Shown piece by piece: positions 35,815-47,245 of a stretch of 64,000 nucleotides of DNA. How positions within the stretch are numbered: position 1 is the stretch's first letter; each line of letters starts with the position of its first letter. The translations under genes and the position numbers were made by a program. The stretch lies in the NCBI GenBank assembly GCA_030765065.1, contig CM060981.1:225501152-225565151 (forward strand), in the 5' to 3' direction. This stretch comes from Deroplatys truncata. Taxonomy: Eukaryota > Arthropoda > Insecta > Mantodea > Mantidae. The notes beneath the pieces were generated by a model that saw nothing but the letters and a program-made list of their open reading frames with translations, was not told where the DNA came from and searched no databases.

Positions 35815-36125
35815 AATAATCTTTATTTGCTTATAGACTTTTACAAGTTTCAAGCATCGTCATACAATGAAAAGTTACAAAATTTACATGTGTATACAAT
35901 ATTTACAATTCATTCAACCTGTACAAGCATTTCTGAATTAAGAATGTTTTTAACCTCCTTTGAAATTCTTTGCCCTCTAAACTTTTAATGTCATTGGTTA
36001 ATTTGTTATATAGTATCCTACCCATCGTAATTGGATCCTTTTCAGTGGCCTTTTTATTTACATTATCTATGTAGTAATTATTTTGTGTTCTGGTTTTATA
36101 TATGTGACTATCTTTTATCACGTTG
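35815..36125 (-). mobile_element. jockey/CR1-like LINE 3' end, 5'-truncated
   Basis: On the minus strand the 72-codon frame (36121 to 35903) ends a reverse transcriptase C terminus: ILYNKLTNDIKSLEGKEFQ then LKTFLIQKCLYRLNEL, closely following the YNKLP-type end of jockey-like proteins. A short 3' UTR follows with GCAAATAAAGATTATTAT close to the end, a polyadenylation signal and repeat tail. The 5' truncation is typical of LINE insertion. It lies within the plus-strand LINE remnant. Confidence 0.7.
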
Positions 36126-36210
36126 ATTCAAAGAATTAGAAAGGCAATTGGGAAATTGAGGAAGATTTGTGTTCCCATAGGCAAGAATGGAGAAAAGTAA
36201 TAATATGTTA

Positions 36211-37254
36211 AAAACTGTAGTGTTGGGTGTCGGAAAAATATTTGTAATTTGTGAAACCGAATATATATCCTGCAACAAAGACCATTGACATTCTAATTTA
36301 CCCTACCCTTATTCTGTTGATGTAACTAGGCATTGTTCCATTTAAAAAACTGTATGTTTGCTCAAAAACCACACTTTTTCAGTATTATAAATATCTGTTT
36401 ATAGGCTAAATGTACGATCCCTGACTACCAATCAATGTTGTGAAAACTGCACAACAGCACTTTCCATTTCCGAAATATTTGCGGTACAAGTTTTAGGCGA
36501 TTCACCCTATATATACACGTTCTTACTTGTGTTAGCCATCAACTGAACAATCGAATGTGTTACAAATGCTAATCAATGATACAACAATGGGAATGAGAGT
36601 ACTTAATCTCAAAACTAAGATAAGCTAAAATTATGGCACAATAAAGATATTTTAGGAACACAATTTTTTTTAGAAATGTATACAATTTAATTTCGAATTA
36701 ATATTCATATTTTTACGGTTAGTGTTTTTTTTCTTAAGGGAGGAGTCTACTAAATATCCACCACAGCAGAAAAAATTGGATGTTTGGTTTTTATCGATAA
36801 AAGCCCACTGGGAGCTTTCTCTGCTTAAAAATTGTATAATGTTTTATTCTATTCTATTTCTAAATGTCAGAACGGCCATTCAATAGTATACAAGTTTTAG
36901 TGTCGAACGTATGACATAAATTTTTATTTTTAACTATAACGATGTTTTCATCTTATAAAGTGTAGTTTTAACCAATTATTAGTTTAATAATATTCATTTT
37001 GAGACTACCTTTTATAGCTCGGTATTTACAAGATATATATTTGTTGAGTATTTATTATATGTGAATAAACAGCAAACAACTTTGTTTTGAAAATAAAACT
37101 TAAAATACTAAAAATGCATGCGTTCTTTCCACGTATTATGCACCGAAGTGCAAATAAATGTTTATATGCATATTAAAAAGGAACATGAATATAAAATGCT
37201 AGCTCTAAAACAGCAAAACTGCTACGCAAGAAGAGTTCATATCATATGATAAAA
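36211..37254. other. no gene recognised; AT-rich
   Basis: Very AT-rich sequence up to the inner edge of arm 2. Nothing coding is seen. Confidence 0.4.
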
Positions 37255-37532
37255 TGCCTATTATCATTGTATCGTATTGACTAAGCAAGCAGATTACGTA
37301 TCTTTGTGTGCTAACTCCATCTGTGCGGCTGCTTCAGACAGTGTATCTGAACAATTTGTGCCCCTCCAATTATTAACAGCTAATAACAGGCAGTGGAAAG
37401 AGGATTAAATTGTTTTCCGCTTTTTCATGTTATATTTTTCCGGTTGAAGCCGGCATTAATTAACCACAATAGTATTCTCTGTGGTGATAACTAATTTAAC
37501 ACAGCCTTTGTTATAGATTATTATAAATAGTG

Positions 37533-38321
37533 TGACGTAACGGCACCGGTGCGGCGCCTCAACCAATTGTGATGTAAGTGAAGGGGTGGGATCGGCGCCT
37601 CACACCAGATAACCTGCCGGCCTGGCGCTCCACCAAAGTGACGTAATGGTACGGGCCCGGCGCCTTAACCAATTGTAGCGTAATACCGACGATAACACCA
37701 CCGGCGCCCTCATCAGTCAACATGCAAATGATGGGGGAACGTAGCACAGGATGGTCTGAAGAGGGTTAAGGTTGCGAAAGCTGAAAGTGTGGCAAAGGGT
37801 GACATTATGAGTCAACTTATGTTCCCAAACTTGCTAACCTTTAATTTATCTAATATAACCTAAACTAAATTTCAAGAAGAAGGAATTAGACAACTCGTGG
37901 ATTTACCTGCGTGGTTGAGGAGGTCCAGCGGTGTCCATCGTCACCTTTGCAAATTAACGCTAAATAAACTTAAGAAACTGACCAGCAAAGAGTCCGGCGA
38001 GGCACATGGTTGGCCGAGAGACCACCGTCGAAAACCCCTAAGTTTAAATACCCGACAAAATGTTGATTAGTGCCTAGCTAGTCACTGACGTAAGTGTATT
38101 TCAGCATAAATTACGTAACTCACCCACGTGTCGGACATTAAGTAATCTTTTACCCTAAACCGCCTGTCGCCCAATCTCTGCTTACTTCAACATTCGGGAA
38201 ATAACCCGCCTGAAAGCTAAAGTCAATTTCCTGGAGTTACTTAAACAAAGTTTGTCCTGAATATCTCAAACTGTATAAAATCACATTTATTAAAATCTGT
38301 TAAAATAAAATTATAAGCGTC
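37533..38321. mobile_element. GC-rich insertion in arm 2, possible non-autonomous element
   Basis: Alignment with arm 1 breaks at about 37533 and resumes at about 38321-38345, so this segment is an insertion or arm 1 lost it. Its first 220 bases are strongly GC-rich with two related 106-base units: GTGACGTAACGGCACCGG at 37531 and GTGACGTAATGGTACGGG at 37639, each followed by CCAATTGT. GTGACG also occurs inverted at the other edge. No protein is recognised. Confidence 0.5.
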
Positions 38322-38502
38322 ACAAACTAAAGCGTTTTTAAAAGAGAAATTAGGACTATTATAAACTTCTGTATTACGCAATAAATGTACCTATTTTATT
38401 TATCTCCAAGGACAGAACTTTCCCAGTCCTTCACCCACATAACCCGAAAGGATTCCTCGTGACTTAGGAGTTTTAATTGAGGCACATATACAAACTTAGT
38501 CT

Positions 38503-38530
38503 TATAAAAGCGAGTCCATACAGAGTCAGT
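38503..38530 (+). promoter_or_regulatory. TATA box plus insect initiator in arm 2
   Basis: TATAAAAG at 38503-38510 is followed by the arthropod initiator consensus TCAGT at 38526-38530. The start would be about 25 bases from the TATA box, slightly short but workable. The matching site in arm 1 is CATAAGAG and TCACT, so it has decayed there. No gene was identified downstream. Confidence 0.4.
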
Positions 38531-38725
38531 ATTATTGAGTAGGAGGAAACGTAATCAAGAACTATTAATTTTCAGGATAAAATCATATTGTGGTTATATT
38601 TGTCAGTATTTTGGCATTGTTAATGCAATAACGTTGTTTTCTTATCACCTCAAATAGATCAGTCTTTTTAAATAATATAATTCTTGAAATGGCTATATCA
38701 TATTTTTCCTCCCACCAGATGAGAT

Positions 38726-39429
38726 CTACAATACTTACACTTTAAAAGTCAGCACAGGAATTTTTCATAAAGGGAAAATATTTTTCTACCAGTCCTAAAA
38801 TAGTAACTAAAATAGTATTCCGCTTTACTTTTATGTTTACTATTCCATTCATAACCCACGTATTTGATATTGACTAATAATGTTTAGCAAGGCCTCGGAT
38901 ATCGATCATTCACGGTCGTTTATCCTATAACATGCTTACAAGAATGTGCTTATTCGGGTAAAACGTCAGTTCGTTGCTTAAGCAACGTTTATTCATTTAA
39001 TAGATTTAAGTTGTAATAATTTTAGACTTAGTACTCTCAAAAACAATAAAAGTATAATTACAAAAACACAGTCAGTCTCTCATCTCTGGTTCTCAAGAGT
39101 TCATTAATCGCTTTAATCTGAATTACAATAAAATTAGTTCAATACTGTATCGTGTAACTAAAGCGTAGTAGAATTGTTCATTCTACGAATAGAATGGCGT
39201 TTCCTCTCTTGGACTGCAATGTCTCATACTCTGAATTGACTATTAAAGTGGATAGCGAGTCTTTAATATCACATATTGTGTGTGGCATTACATGCTGTAT
39301 GTAATAAAATATCAAGGAAAGTCATCTCAATTGGAATAAGTATTGCTTTTGTATTGAAATAATCATAATTGCAATTAGCTTTAAAAAAGAACACATAGAA
39401 AAGAATAGTTAGCACAATAAAATTTAGCA
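38726..39429. other. no gene recognised
   Basis: AT-rich spacer between arm 2 and the hAT remnant. Confidence 0.4.
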
Positions 39430-40300
39430 GAAAGTGTCACCGAAGTACAAACACAGCACTGTTCCTACATTTTCTGGGAATAAATTTCTTTGCCTGTCTG
39501 ACAATAAGTTAGCATGTGCTGAAAAGCCTCGGTATACATTTGTAGTTCGTAACCACACCGCCAAGTACCGGCTTGAAAAATTCGGGTGTTCCTACATCAG
39601 CCCCATCAACAATTCAGGTTTCACGTCAACAGTCTTTGCCCAATACTGCAATGCTGGTAACCTTTCAGAAATGAATCCTTAGAGAGGCACTTCAGCAGTG
39701 GAATCTGACACACGTGTGACATGAGCTCATTGGATACCGGTGCTATCAGTAAATTAGATAAATTGAAAACTTGGGCAGTTGAGCGAAAGATTTTACAAGC
39801 AGCATCTTATGCCAACAGCTTCTCCAGCTTTTTGATGCTGCATTTAGCTAATTTCATCACTTGAGCGTCTTCTCTTTGCTTGGTTTCATCCCTCAAGATG
39901 CTAAAGATGTTTCCTCTCCAGATACCTTGTTTTTTATGAGCTGTACTTCAACAAGCAAAGCAGTCACTCTTAGCACAAGCTTGTGTGCTGTATGATATTG
40001 ACACCCCTCCAAAAATTGAGTAATCTCAGAAATAGTGCAGCAAAAGCAGCCTCAAAACGAATGCAGTTTCTGTCATCATCTGAAAGATCTTTAAAGTAGC
40101 TGATTAGAATCAGTGAGTTGCTTGAAGTACTCGAGGAGATCACTGAAGTATCCCCCAACATACAGAACAAATTTTGTCCATGAATTCCACCGAGTTAACA
40201 CGGAATCGGAAACATCTTTGCGTCTTTAGCACCAGCATGTTTATGTTTCAAAAAGGTTATATACCGGAGTTTCCTCTTCCTAACATTCTTGAAGGCTACC
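39430..40300 (-). pseudogene. hAT-superfamily transposase, C-terminal half remnant
   Basis: On the minus strand near 40300-40230 the reading AFKNVRKRKLRYITFLKHK and then, in another frame, GGIHGQNLF, or TRWNSW-like in context, matches the segment before the conserved TRW motif of hAT transposases. LLEYFKQLTDSN and NCIRFEAAFAALFLRLLNF follow. Close to 39520-39440 a frame reads RGFSAHANLLSDRQRNLF and then ENVGTVLCLYFGD, which matches the hAT C-terminal dimerisation domain (ERSFS-type motif). Frame changes and stops separate these islands. The host ZBED family shares the domain but would be intact. Confidence 0.55.
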
Positions 40301-40787
40301 TTAACCATATAGAATATAAAATAAACAACTAAACAATAAAAGCTTGACATCATTTGCAGCATTTCGTTATATTTCACATTTTAAAGTGGGTTTCGTAAAA
40401 TAAAAACATTTTGTGAAATTTCGTAGCTTCAATTTAAAAACATTTAGTTTATGTCATGCAGATATATAACTTTGAGTAACATTAATTATGTGTCACTTGA
40501 AAATTTTGCGAATATTGTTAATACTGAAATGCGGGCCTCTAGTGAAAAACTTCCACATCGTAGCAAAAGACGGCGGTGTGCACAGTATGAGTCCTACCCA
40601 TATCTCTTTTACACTGTTTTGTTTGTTCGATATCGAAGGTCTGTTAAAGCTGTAAGCGTAGGGCAACATGAATATGTCAACACAATGAGTTGTGACTCCC
40701 TTCTGGGAAGGTAAATAAAACATTATCTATGTAAAACGAATGGACGTTGGTGTGGTTATGCACAACATATAAACATTTTTTTTTGTT
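40301..40787. other. no gene recognised
   Basis: Contains an 87-codon plus-strand frame (40451-40714) and an overlapping minus-strand frame, neither recognised. It may include the decayed N-terminal half of the hAT element. Confidence 0.35.
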
Positions 40788-41712
40788 TATTACTTTCTCT
40801 ACTACGTGTAGTAAGTAGGGAAATTATTGTATTCCATTCAAAAATTCGATACCGAGATTTCACCGGAAATACATGTTTTCAGATCCCCTGAAACCAAAAA
40901 AAAAAGCATTTTTGGAAAGATGTTCGTGTGTGTGTCTGTGAACAGCAAAACTCAGAAACCAACAGTCGGATAAACACCAAACTTGGTATTTAGGTTCAGT
41001 ATCTTCCAGAGATGCGACACGAAGGTTTTCAAGAAAATTCCCCCACCCCAGATTACCCTTTACTTGGAACATTTTTCGAAAATTTTAATTTTCTCAAAAA
41101 TGGCTCTAACGATTTTCTTTAAAATATCATATGTTTAAGATATTTTCATGACAAATAAAATGTATATTTTATTCTGAGCGACTTTTGCATAACTGGTAAA
41201 CCATAAGAGATATACAAAATTTTACTACACAAAAAAATGTAGATCGCATTAAAATACACAATTTGTCATATACATTTTTTGTTGAGTTAACCATTTTCGA
41301 GATATTGCTTGTTATTCCGTTAAATTTTTCACTACTTATTTTCTCAAATGGGAAATCGTTATTCATTTTTTTTGTCTTGGATATGCAAAGAGTATTAATC
41401 TGTGGCAAAGCGAATGGTGCTGCACCTAGCAACCAGCTATTAAGGTATTTGCCTATGCTTAAAGGCTACTGCATTCCTATATTGTCCTTGCAAATACAAA
41501 ACGAGGGGAACATAGTAGGCCTTAAGCGATAGTCAAATATTTTTAGAACTGGTCGCTATGTGAAAAATGTAATTCTCTTTGCATGTCAAAAGATCGTTTC
41601 TGCAAATGTTTATCTCCATTATATGAAATAGATGGAGAATAAGAGTTTGAAAAAATAGTTTGTACAAGAGAAGAGAAATTCATGTGAGTTTAACACATCA
41701 GATTTTTTTATT
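40788..41712 (+). repeat. repeat family R850, copy E
   Basis: Full-length copy from ACTTTCTCTACTACGTGTAG to GAGAAATTCATGTGAG and AACACATCAGATTTTTTT. The internal TG tract is short. It carries a partial internal duplication near 41480-41560, where the GCTTAAAGGCTACTG segment is followed by an extra, similar run. Confidence 0.85.
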
Positions 41713-41989
41713 TCACTCTGTTGGGTGTGACATTGCACGGCACGTTATTTGGTCTACGTTTTATGATTAATTACGTTACCATATTGCTAACCTTCGGATT
41801 GAACACCGTGCTTGATAGGCAACTTTTTCGCCACACGTGTACTATTTTACATCCTTCATCTTAGAGCTGACACTCACTTCAAAAATCCAAACAACGTCGT
41901 TGAAATACACAGCTGCATGTATTGCAAACTGTGCTGGAGGTTCTCAGTGAATCTTTACAGGTGAAACTAATGTCAGTTATCAAAAGTTC
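41713..41989. other. no feature recognised
   Basis: Spacer between R850 copy E and the hAT terminus. Confidence 0.4.
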
Positions 41990-42145
41990 GTATTTTGCGT
42001 GCTCCTTTTTTTCTATCTTGGATAATTCTGCGGGGTGATAAAAGCCCAATGCGCGGGATGTTGTGCCGTTGTCACGTTCTACGTGTCAAGGCAGCCCCTG
42101 TCCCGCAGGATGCACGTCCCACAGTTTGAAAACCGCTGTCTTCAG
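41990..42145 (-). mobile_element. hAT-type terminus (solo end)
   Basis: On the minus strand the segment begins CAGCGGTTTTCAAACTGTGG near 42142, the familiar form of hAT terminal repeats, followed by a GC-rich subterminal region. A partner end was not found, so it is either a solo end or the 5' end of the element whose transposase remnant lies at 39430-40300. R850 copy E would then have inserted within it. Confidence 0.5.
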
Positions 42146-42837
42146 AGATTAAAAGCTCCAAGCAATAATGCAGTGATGCGTCAACGGTAAAAAAACGCCG
42201 TCATATACGTTTGCTGCCATCTAGTGTTCCGAACCTGAAAAGCGCGTATCATAAGGATATGGCATGATCTAAACATCTCCATTTATATGCAGATTTTGGA
42301 GAGGAAAACAAGCAATAAATCTGTCCGATATTGTAAGGATGAATGCTATAGGGAAATTTCGTACCGATGTGGTGTAATTAAGGTCGAGTTCTCGTATGTT
42401 TTGCGTTGGTTCTTCCGAATTTCTTATCGCTCCCTTCACTGCCTCTGCTTAATAAGGAATCTATCAGCGAATGATGTATTGTACAGCTTCGCCAGATCTT
42501 CTGAGCTAATGATTTATAATATTTGAGTTTAGAGTTGGTGTATCTAACATCATATCCTGCTCAGTAAATGTAATAATAATAGTTATAATACACAATTATA
42601 AAGTAATAACGCAAAATAACAATTTTAGGTTCCACAAGTCATAGATGAGCAATACAAAACTCAGAAGTAAAAATTAAATAAAAATATACACAGACATTCA
42701 CAGTGGCATTAGAAAACGAAGGTTAAAATATTATGGACATTAAACCAATGAACTCAAATAGGCTTACAAAACTGTATTCTACAAAAATAGAGGTAAAACA
42801 CAAGTAGATACAGTCAAGTGGATTGATGAACTAAGAA
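42146..42837. other. no gene recognised
   Basis: AT-rich spacer. A 79-codon plus-strand frame (42287-42526) is unrecognised. Confidence 0.35.
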
Positions 42838-43583
42838 TCTGATCTGTTGCACTCACATGACTTTCTCTACTCTCGTACAAACTATTTTTATAAACTTCAT
42901 GTTAATCGAGATAAATATTTGTAGAAATTTTTTAACAGCTGATTGCTATGTGGAGCATTTCAATCTCTTTACATCTCCAGGACATAAGAAAGCGAATAAC
43001 GAATTCCCATTTGATAAAGAGTATAACTGTCGGAAAATTGAAACAAATAATAAGGAATACTACGGAAATGTTTCATTCGACAAAAAAAATGTATATGACA
43101 TACATTGTGTTTTAACAAACTCTACAATTTTTGTGTCAAAAATTTTGTCAATCTCTTACGGTTTACGAGTTATGTAAAAGCCATTCAGAAAGAAAAGGAT
43201 TTTGGGGATATTTCTAGAAAATTCAAGATATACATTTCATTTGTCATAAAAATATCTTAAATATATGACATTATAATCAAAACCGCGAGAGACATTTTTG
43301 AGAAAATCAAAATTTTTGAAAAGCTTTCTTTGAAAAGTTAGTCTGGGGTGGGAGAATTTTCTTGAAATTATTCGTCTCGTATCTTTGAAAGATATTAAAT
43401 CTAAATACTAAGTTTGATATTTATCCGACTTTTCGTTTTGGAATAATGGAGTTCACAAACACAAAGACAGACCTCTTTCTAAAAATGCTTTTTTTCAGGG
43501 GGCCTCTAAACATGTATTTCCGGTGAAATATTGGTATCTTATTTTTGGGTGGAATGCAATACTTCCCCTAATACGTAGTAGAG
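42838..43583 (-). repeat. repeat family R850, copy F
   Basis: Reverse orientation, from the complement of the right end (CACATGACTTTCTCTACTCT) to the complement of TTCCACCCAAAAATAAGATA. A shorter CA-related tract (ACAAACACAAAGACAGAC) is present. It forms an inverted pair with copy G. Confidence 0.8.
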
Positions 43584-43589
43584 AAACTA

Positions 43590-43735
43590 AAAATGATTTA
43601 AAGTTGGCAGAAATTACGCAAGAAGATATCCTTAACAGAGGTAGATCCTTAAAAACAGCGTGCGTAAGTGGTAATTTGACCAAGAGGACAAACCGAATTA
43701 ATAAACTGAAACAATATGAACAGACGAGATAATTA
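43590..43735 (+). pseudogene. LINE C-terminal fragment (tentative)
   Basis: A plus-strand frame between R850 copies F and G reads NDLKLAEITQEDILNRGR, which resembles the D-L-K-x-x-x-I-x-x-E-D-A-x-D-R-x-x-W end of insect RTE-type LINE proteins, and continues to about 43732. The expected tryptophan region is altered. It is too short to be sure. Confidence 0.35.
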
Positions 43736-43814
43736 ATACAGTTAGTAGTTAGTAGTAATTAATACAAATTAGTACATTTCTTACGCTTTTGCTGCAAGCG
43801 TCTCCCTCCTCTGT

Positions 43815-44350
43815 GAAATTTTTACCTTCTCTACCACGTATATAGTAGAGAGAGAAGGTATTGCATTCCACCCAAAAGTTCCATACCGAGATTTCACCGG
43901 AAATGCATATTTTGAGGCACCCTTAATTATCCAAATAAAGCATTTCTTGGAAAATGTCTGCGTGTGTGTGTCTATAAACAACATAACTGAAAAACGAAAA
44001 GTCGAAGTACCAAACTTTATATTTAGTTTCAGATGCGACGCAAAGATTTTCAACAAAATTTCCCCATCCCAAACTACCCCTTACAAAGAACATTTTTCGA
44101 AATTTCTGACTTTCTCAAAAATGGCTGTAACCATTATTATTAAAAAAGCAAACAGCACTACTTAATATATTTACATGACAAATAAAATGTATATCTTGAA
44201 TTTTCTGGGAATATCTGGTGAAATCCCCTTTATTTGATTGAGTTTTGTATAAATTTGCACAAAAAGCAAACCCTAACAGATAGACAAGAATTTACTACAG
44301 GAAAATTATAGAGCTTATTAAAACACATATTTTAATGTTTAACAATCTTT
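43815..44350 (+). repeat. repeat family R850, copy G (main part)
   Basis: Begins ACCTTCTCTACCACGTATAT and follows the family through GACAAATAAAATGTATATCTTG and AAAAAGCAAACC, with the TG tract near 43962-43972. A likely right end lies separately at 44865-44945. Confidence 0.75.
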
Positions 44351-44864
44351 TCATAGCATCAGCCGTTTTAAAAATATTCCATGCTTGAGGGTTTACACTT
44401 TTATGAATTGTCGCCTAACGGACATTAATGAAGTTGTGCAATTCTTCTTCGTTTCTTTATTTTAATCCCGAAAACGTGTTACTAAGAATTAAACGTTTGA
44501 ATTTTACATTGTGAAACATATTTAATGCTGTGATTTTGTGAATAAATATAAACATCTAAGATAACTTTATAAAAGATACATTTTGCGAATCTTCTTTCAG
44601 CTGCTTCCGCTTCGAAGGAGTGTTGAACAAATTTCGTAAGACTGCTTCAGTTTATTCATTCATGTGTTATTATTTGTTATAGTAGCATTTTCAGCTGCTC
44701 CTTATTTTAATTTCTGTTGTTTGTTTTCGTTGCTTACATCTTAACACTTTTAATTATGTCTAGTAAGAGATGAATCAGCTTTAATTTTAATGCTAAGTGT
44801 TTTTCCGGGATCTCTGGTTCTATGAGTCAAAAAACACACAGTGCATTAACTGCTTTAGTAAGAA
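44351..44864. other. unrecognised sequence between the two parts of R850 copy G
   Basis: AT-rich sequence without landmarks of R850, so either an insertion or very decayed family sequence. Confidence 0.35.
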
Positions 44865-44945
44865 TAGTTTGTACATGCACCGTGTAATAACTATAAAGTA
44901 ACCATAGAGGGTAGAGAAAGTCATGTAAATGTATCAAATCATGTT
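44865..44945 (+). repeat. R850 right-end fragment, probably of copy G
   Basis: AGAATAGTTTGTACATGC and then GTAGAGAAAGTCATGTAAAT match the family's right end. Confidence 0.6.
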
Positions 44946-45771
44946 TTTTTATCCATCCTCAACTGTTGAATGTTGTTTATTTTAGCTGGTTGCTCTCGAC
45001 CGTAAAACAATTCATACATTTTAAAAATGTTTGCATGAAATAAATAACATATTCATTAGAATAACATATTTACAATCCTGTTACATATGAAACACATTGT
45101 TACTGAAATTCTTACTTTTTGTTACACATTTTGCATTTTTACAGTATTTACTTTATTGTGAATTCAATCTTTTTTCGTTCATTTTGTTTAGCGTATTTTC
45201 AACGTTATTCAACTTTTTTTTATTTGTTCCAGTTATGAATAAATGAACTGTAATTAACAATTTAAAATATACAAATGCTCAAGGCACATTTTATGACACA
45301 AATGGTGTTTTAAAATAATAATAATAATAATAATAATAATATTAACAACTGGTTTCACAATGTATACGTGAATATACGAGACACGAAACTCTTTATCCAC
45401 TTAATTGGAGATCCGTTTTAGCATTTCTTGGCAAGTTTTGGAGACTACTTTCAACGCCTTTATTAATATATGGTTCAAGTTTTAGAAAAAGCTATTAAAA
45501 ACATCAACTGCAAAAAGCTATAGAGTCTAATCAACAAAAACGAAGTTAAATCAGACTTGTTAAATTTATGCTAGAGGACTGACAACCTTTGGAATTTCTA
45601 TCATTATAATTTTTAGCCTTTGCTCAGCAAATATATTAGATTTCCGAAAAATTAAACAAACGAAAAATGAAATACATGTCTTTTTGATAAAACACCTTTA
45701 TTTGCCTATAGGAGCTACCCGCTAAGATATGTATTCTGAAGCATATTCTGTAGCATCTTCGTTTAATTATA
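44946..45771. other. no gene recognised; includes (AAT)n at 45315-45341
   Basis: AT-rich intergenic sequence with a nine-unit AAT microsatellite. Confidence 0.5.
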
Positions 45772-46110
45772 CAGGGTGGAACATTTAAGTTGAGACTGCA
45801 CAATCTCCAAACCTAAGCACTGTAGAAAGAAAAGTCTAATTAACGTTGCTTGATATTATAGCAAAAGTAAATGTCATTAGTCGTGCTTTGTTTGGAGGAC
45901 GTTATGATAGTCATTTTAGGGTCAATTTAATTTCTTTAAATAGGTCCTAACTTGACCCTGAAATGACCATCATAACGTCATCCAAATGAAACACGACTAA
46001 TGACATTTACTTTCCCCCATAATATCAAGCAAATTTTATTCAAAAAATTTCTTTCTACAATGCTTAGCTTTGGATATATTGTACAGTCTGAACCTAAATG
46101 TTCCACCCTG
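45772..46110. mobile_element. palindromic MITE, 339 bp, TA-flanked
   Basis: The two halves are near-complements over almost their whole length, starting CAGGGTGGAACATTTAAG and ending with the complement of CAGGGTGGAACATTTAGG. It is flanked by TA on both sides. Shared inner phrases are GTAAATGTCATTAGTCGTG and its complement. The TA duplication and CAGGGTG ends suggest mobilisation by a Tc1/mariner-type transposase. A half copy lies at 34573-34753. Confidence 0.85.
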
Positions 46111-46371
46111 TATAAGAGATGGCCGATGTTTTATTTCTTATAAGATTTACATATATAACTTCAACAAATTGGTGTGTTTTATTTTACATTCATTTCACAT
46201 AAGCTGGGCATTCATTTTGGTGTCATTACCTGTTAAAAGAATTGCTTCAATAAATCTGCTCAGTTATATGACACAGTAGCATCATGCCTTTAATTGTCAA
46301 AAGCGATAAATTAAATAGTAATATACATTACCCTGTACTTGGTAGTTCCCTTCTTAATGAAGAAAAAAATA
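46111..46371. other. no feature recognised
   Basis: AT-rich spacer. Confidence 0.4.
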
Positions 46372-47077
46372 TTATGTGATACATTCATATGACCTTCTCT
46401 ACCCTATATCTTTATTAGTGAGTATACAAGCTATTCTTACTAAAGCTTATTTTTCTCTATTACACTTTAATCAAATAAACATTTGCAGAAATAGCTACAT
46501 TACATATTCCGTTATAGATACAAACAGAACGGTGATAGTTAAATGTTTAAGAACTAGATGCTATATGCTGGTCTTGAAATTCAATACTGCTTCCATGCAA
46601 TCGTGAGAAACAACTAAAAGTTGACTGAACTTAAAGAAAATGACCAAGTAAGGAACAATTCGAACTATTAACGGATATCTCAGAAATGGCTTATGCCACA
46701 AGAAAGTTACTGAAACATAAATTATGTGTTTTAAAGAGATCTACAACTTTTGTGGAGAACGTTTTCGTCTATCGCTTGACGTGTAGCATTTACACAAGGT
46801 TATATAAAATTCCTTCCGAATTAAGTGAGAGGTTATTCCCAGAAATTCAAGATATGCATTTTATTTTCCATGTAAATATATTTCATATATAATACTTCAA
46901 TCAAAATCGTTACAGCTTTTCTTTGGAAAATAAAAAATTTCGAAGAATCCTTCACGTAAAGAGTAGTTTGGGGTAAGGGAATTTTCATGAAAATCTTCGT
47001 GTCGTATCTCTGTAAGGTGCGGAACCTAAATACCAAGATTCGTGTTAATCCGAGTTTTCTATTTCAAGTTATACTGT

Positions 47078-47113
<36 letters not shown>

Positions 47114-47245
47114 TAACCTTTTTCTAAAAATGCTTTTTAGTATTCACGGGCCTGAAAACATGTATTTCCGGTGAAATATCGGTATGGAATTTTTGGATGG
47201 AATGCAATACCTTCTCTACTTACTATGTACGTGGTAGAGAGAATA
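46372..47245 (-). repeat. repeat family R850, copy H (divergent subfamily)
   Basis: Reverse orientation, from the complement of the right end near 46375-46400 to the complement of TTCCATCCAAAAATTCCATA near 47200. It carries a (CA)n tract of about 15 units at 47081-47109. Many landmarks differ from copies A, B, E and I in the same way as in G, so G and H form a subfamily. Confidence 0.8.

Larger units (their letters stand above)
35040..36210 (+). pseudogene. RTE-like LINE reverse transcriptase, C-terminal remnant with two insertions
   Basis: The plus-strand frame near 35108 reads MGFKVNMDKTKYLAIGD, the conserved stretch after the catalytic motif C in endonuclease-reverse transcriptase LINEs, then LNGILWDKHISKETKTTIFK. 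After a SINE (35381-35516) the reading resumes with a YGSETW-like degraded segment and on to ARDFVG, NSILDFI and HAKGK-like pieces, then W-R-P-S-G-R-like WSGRHQEGG before a second LINE fragment. It resumes again near 36140-36200 with EIEEDLCSHRQEWRKVI. This is the usual C-terminal order of the family. Stops are present. Confidence 0.65.
37255..38725. repeat. inverted repeat, arm 2
   Basis: Reverse complement of 31770-32440, with anchors AAGCAAGCAGATTACG, TTTGTGTGCTAACTCCATC, GACTTAGGAGTTTTAATTG, GGCATTGTTAATGCAATAAC and CACCTCAAATAGATC. It holds an extra 0.8 kb (37533-38321) missing from arm 1. Spacer between arms is about 4.8 kb. Confidence 0.8.
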
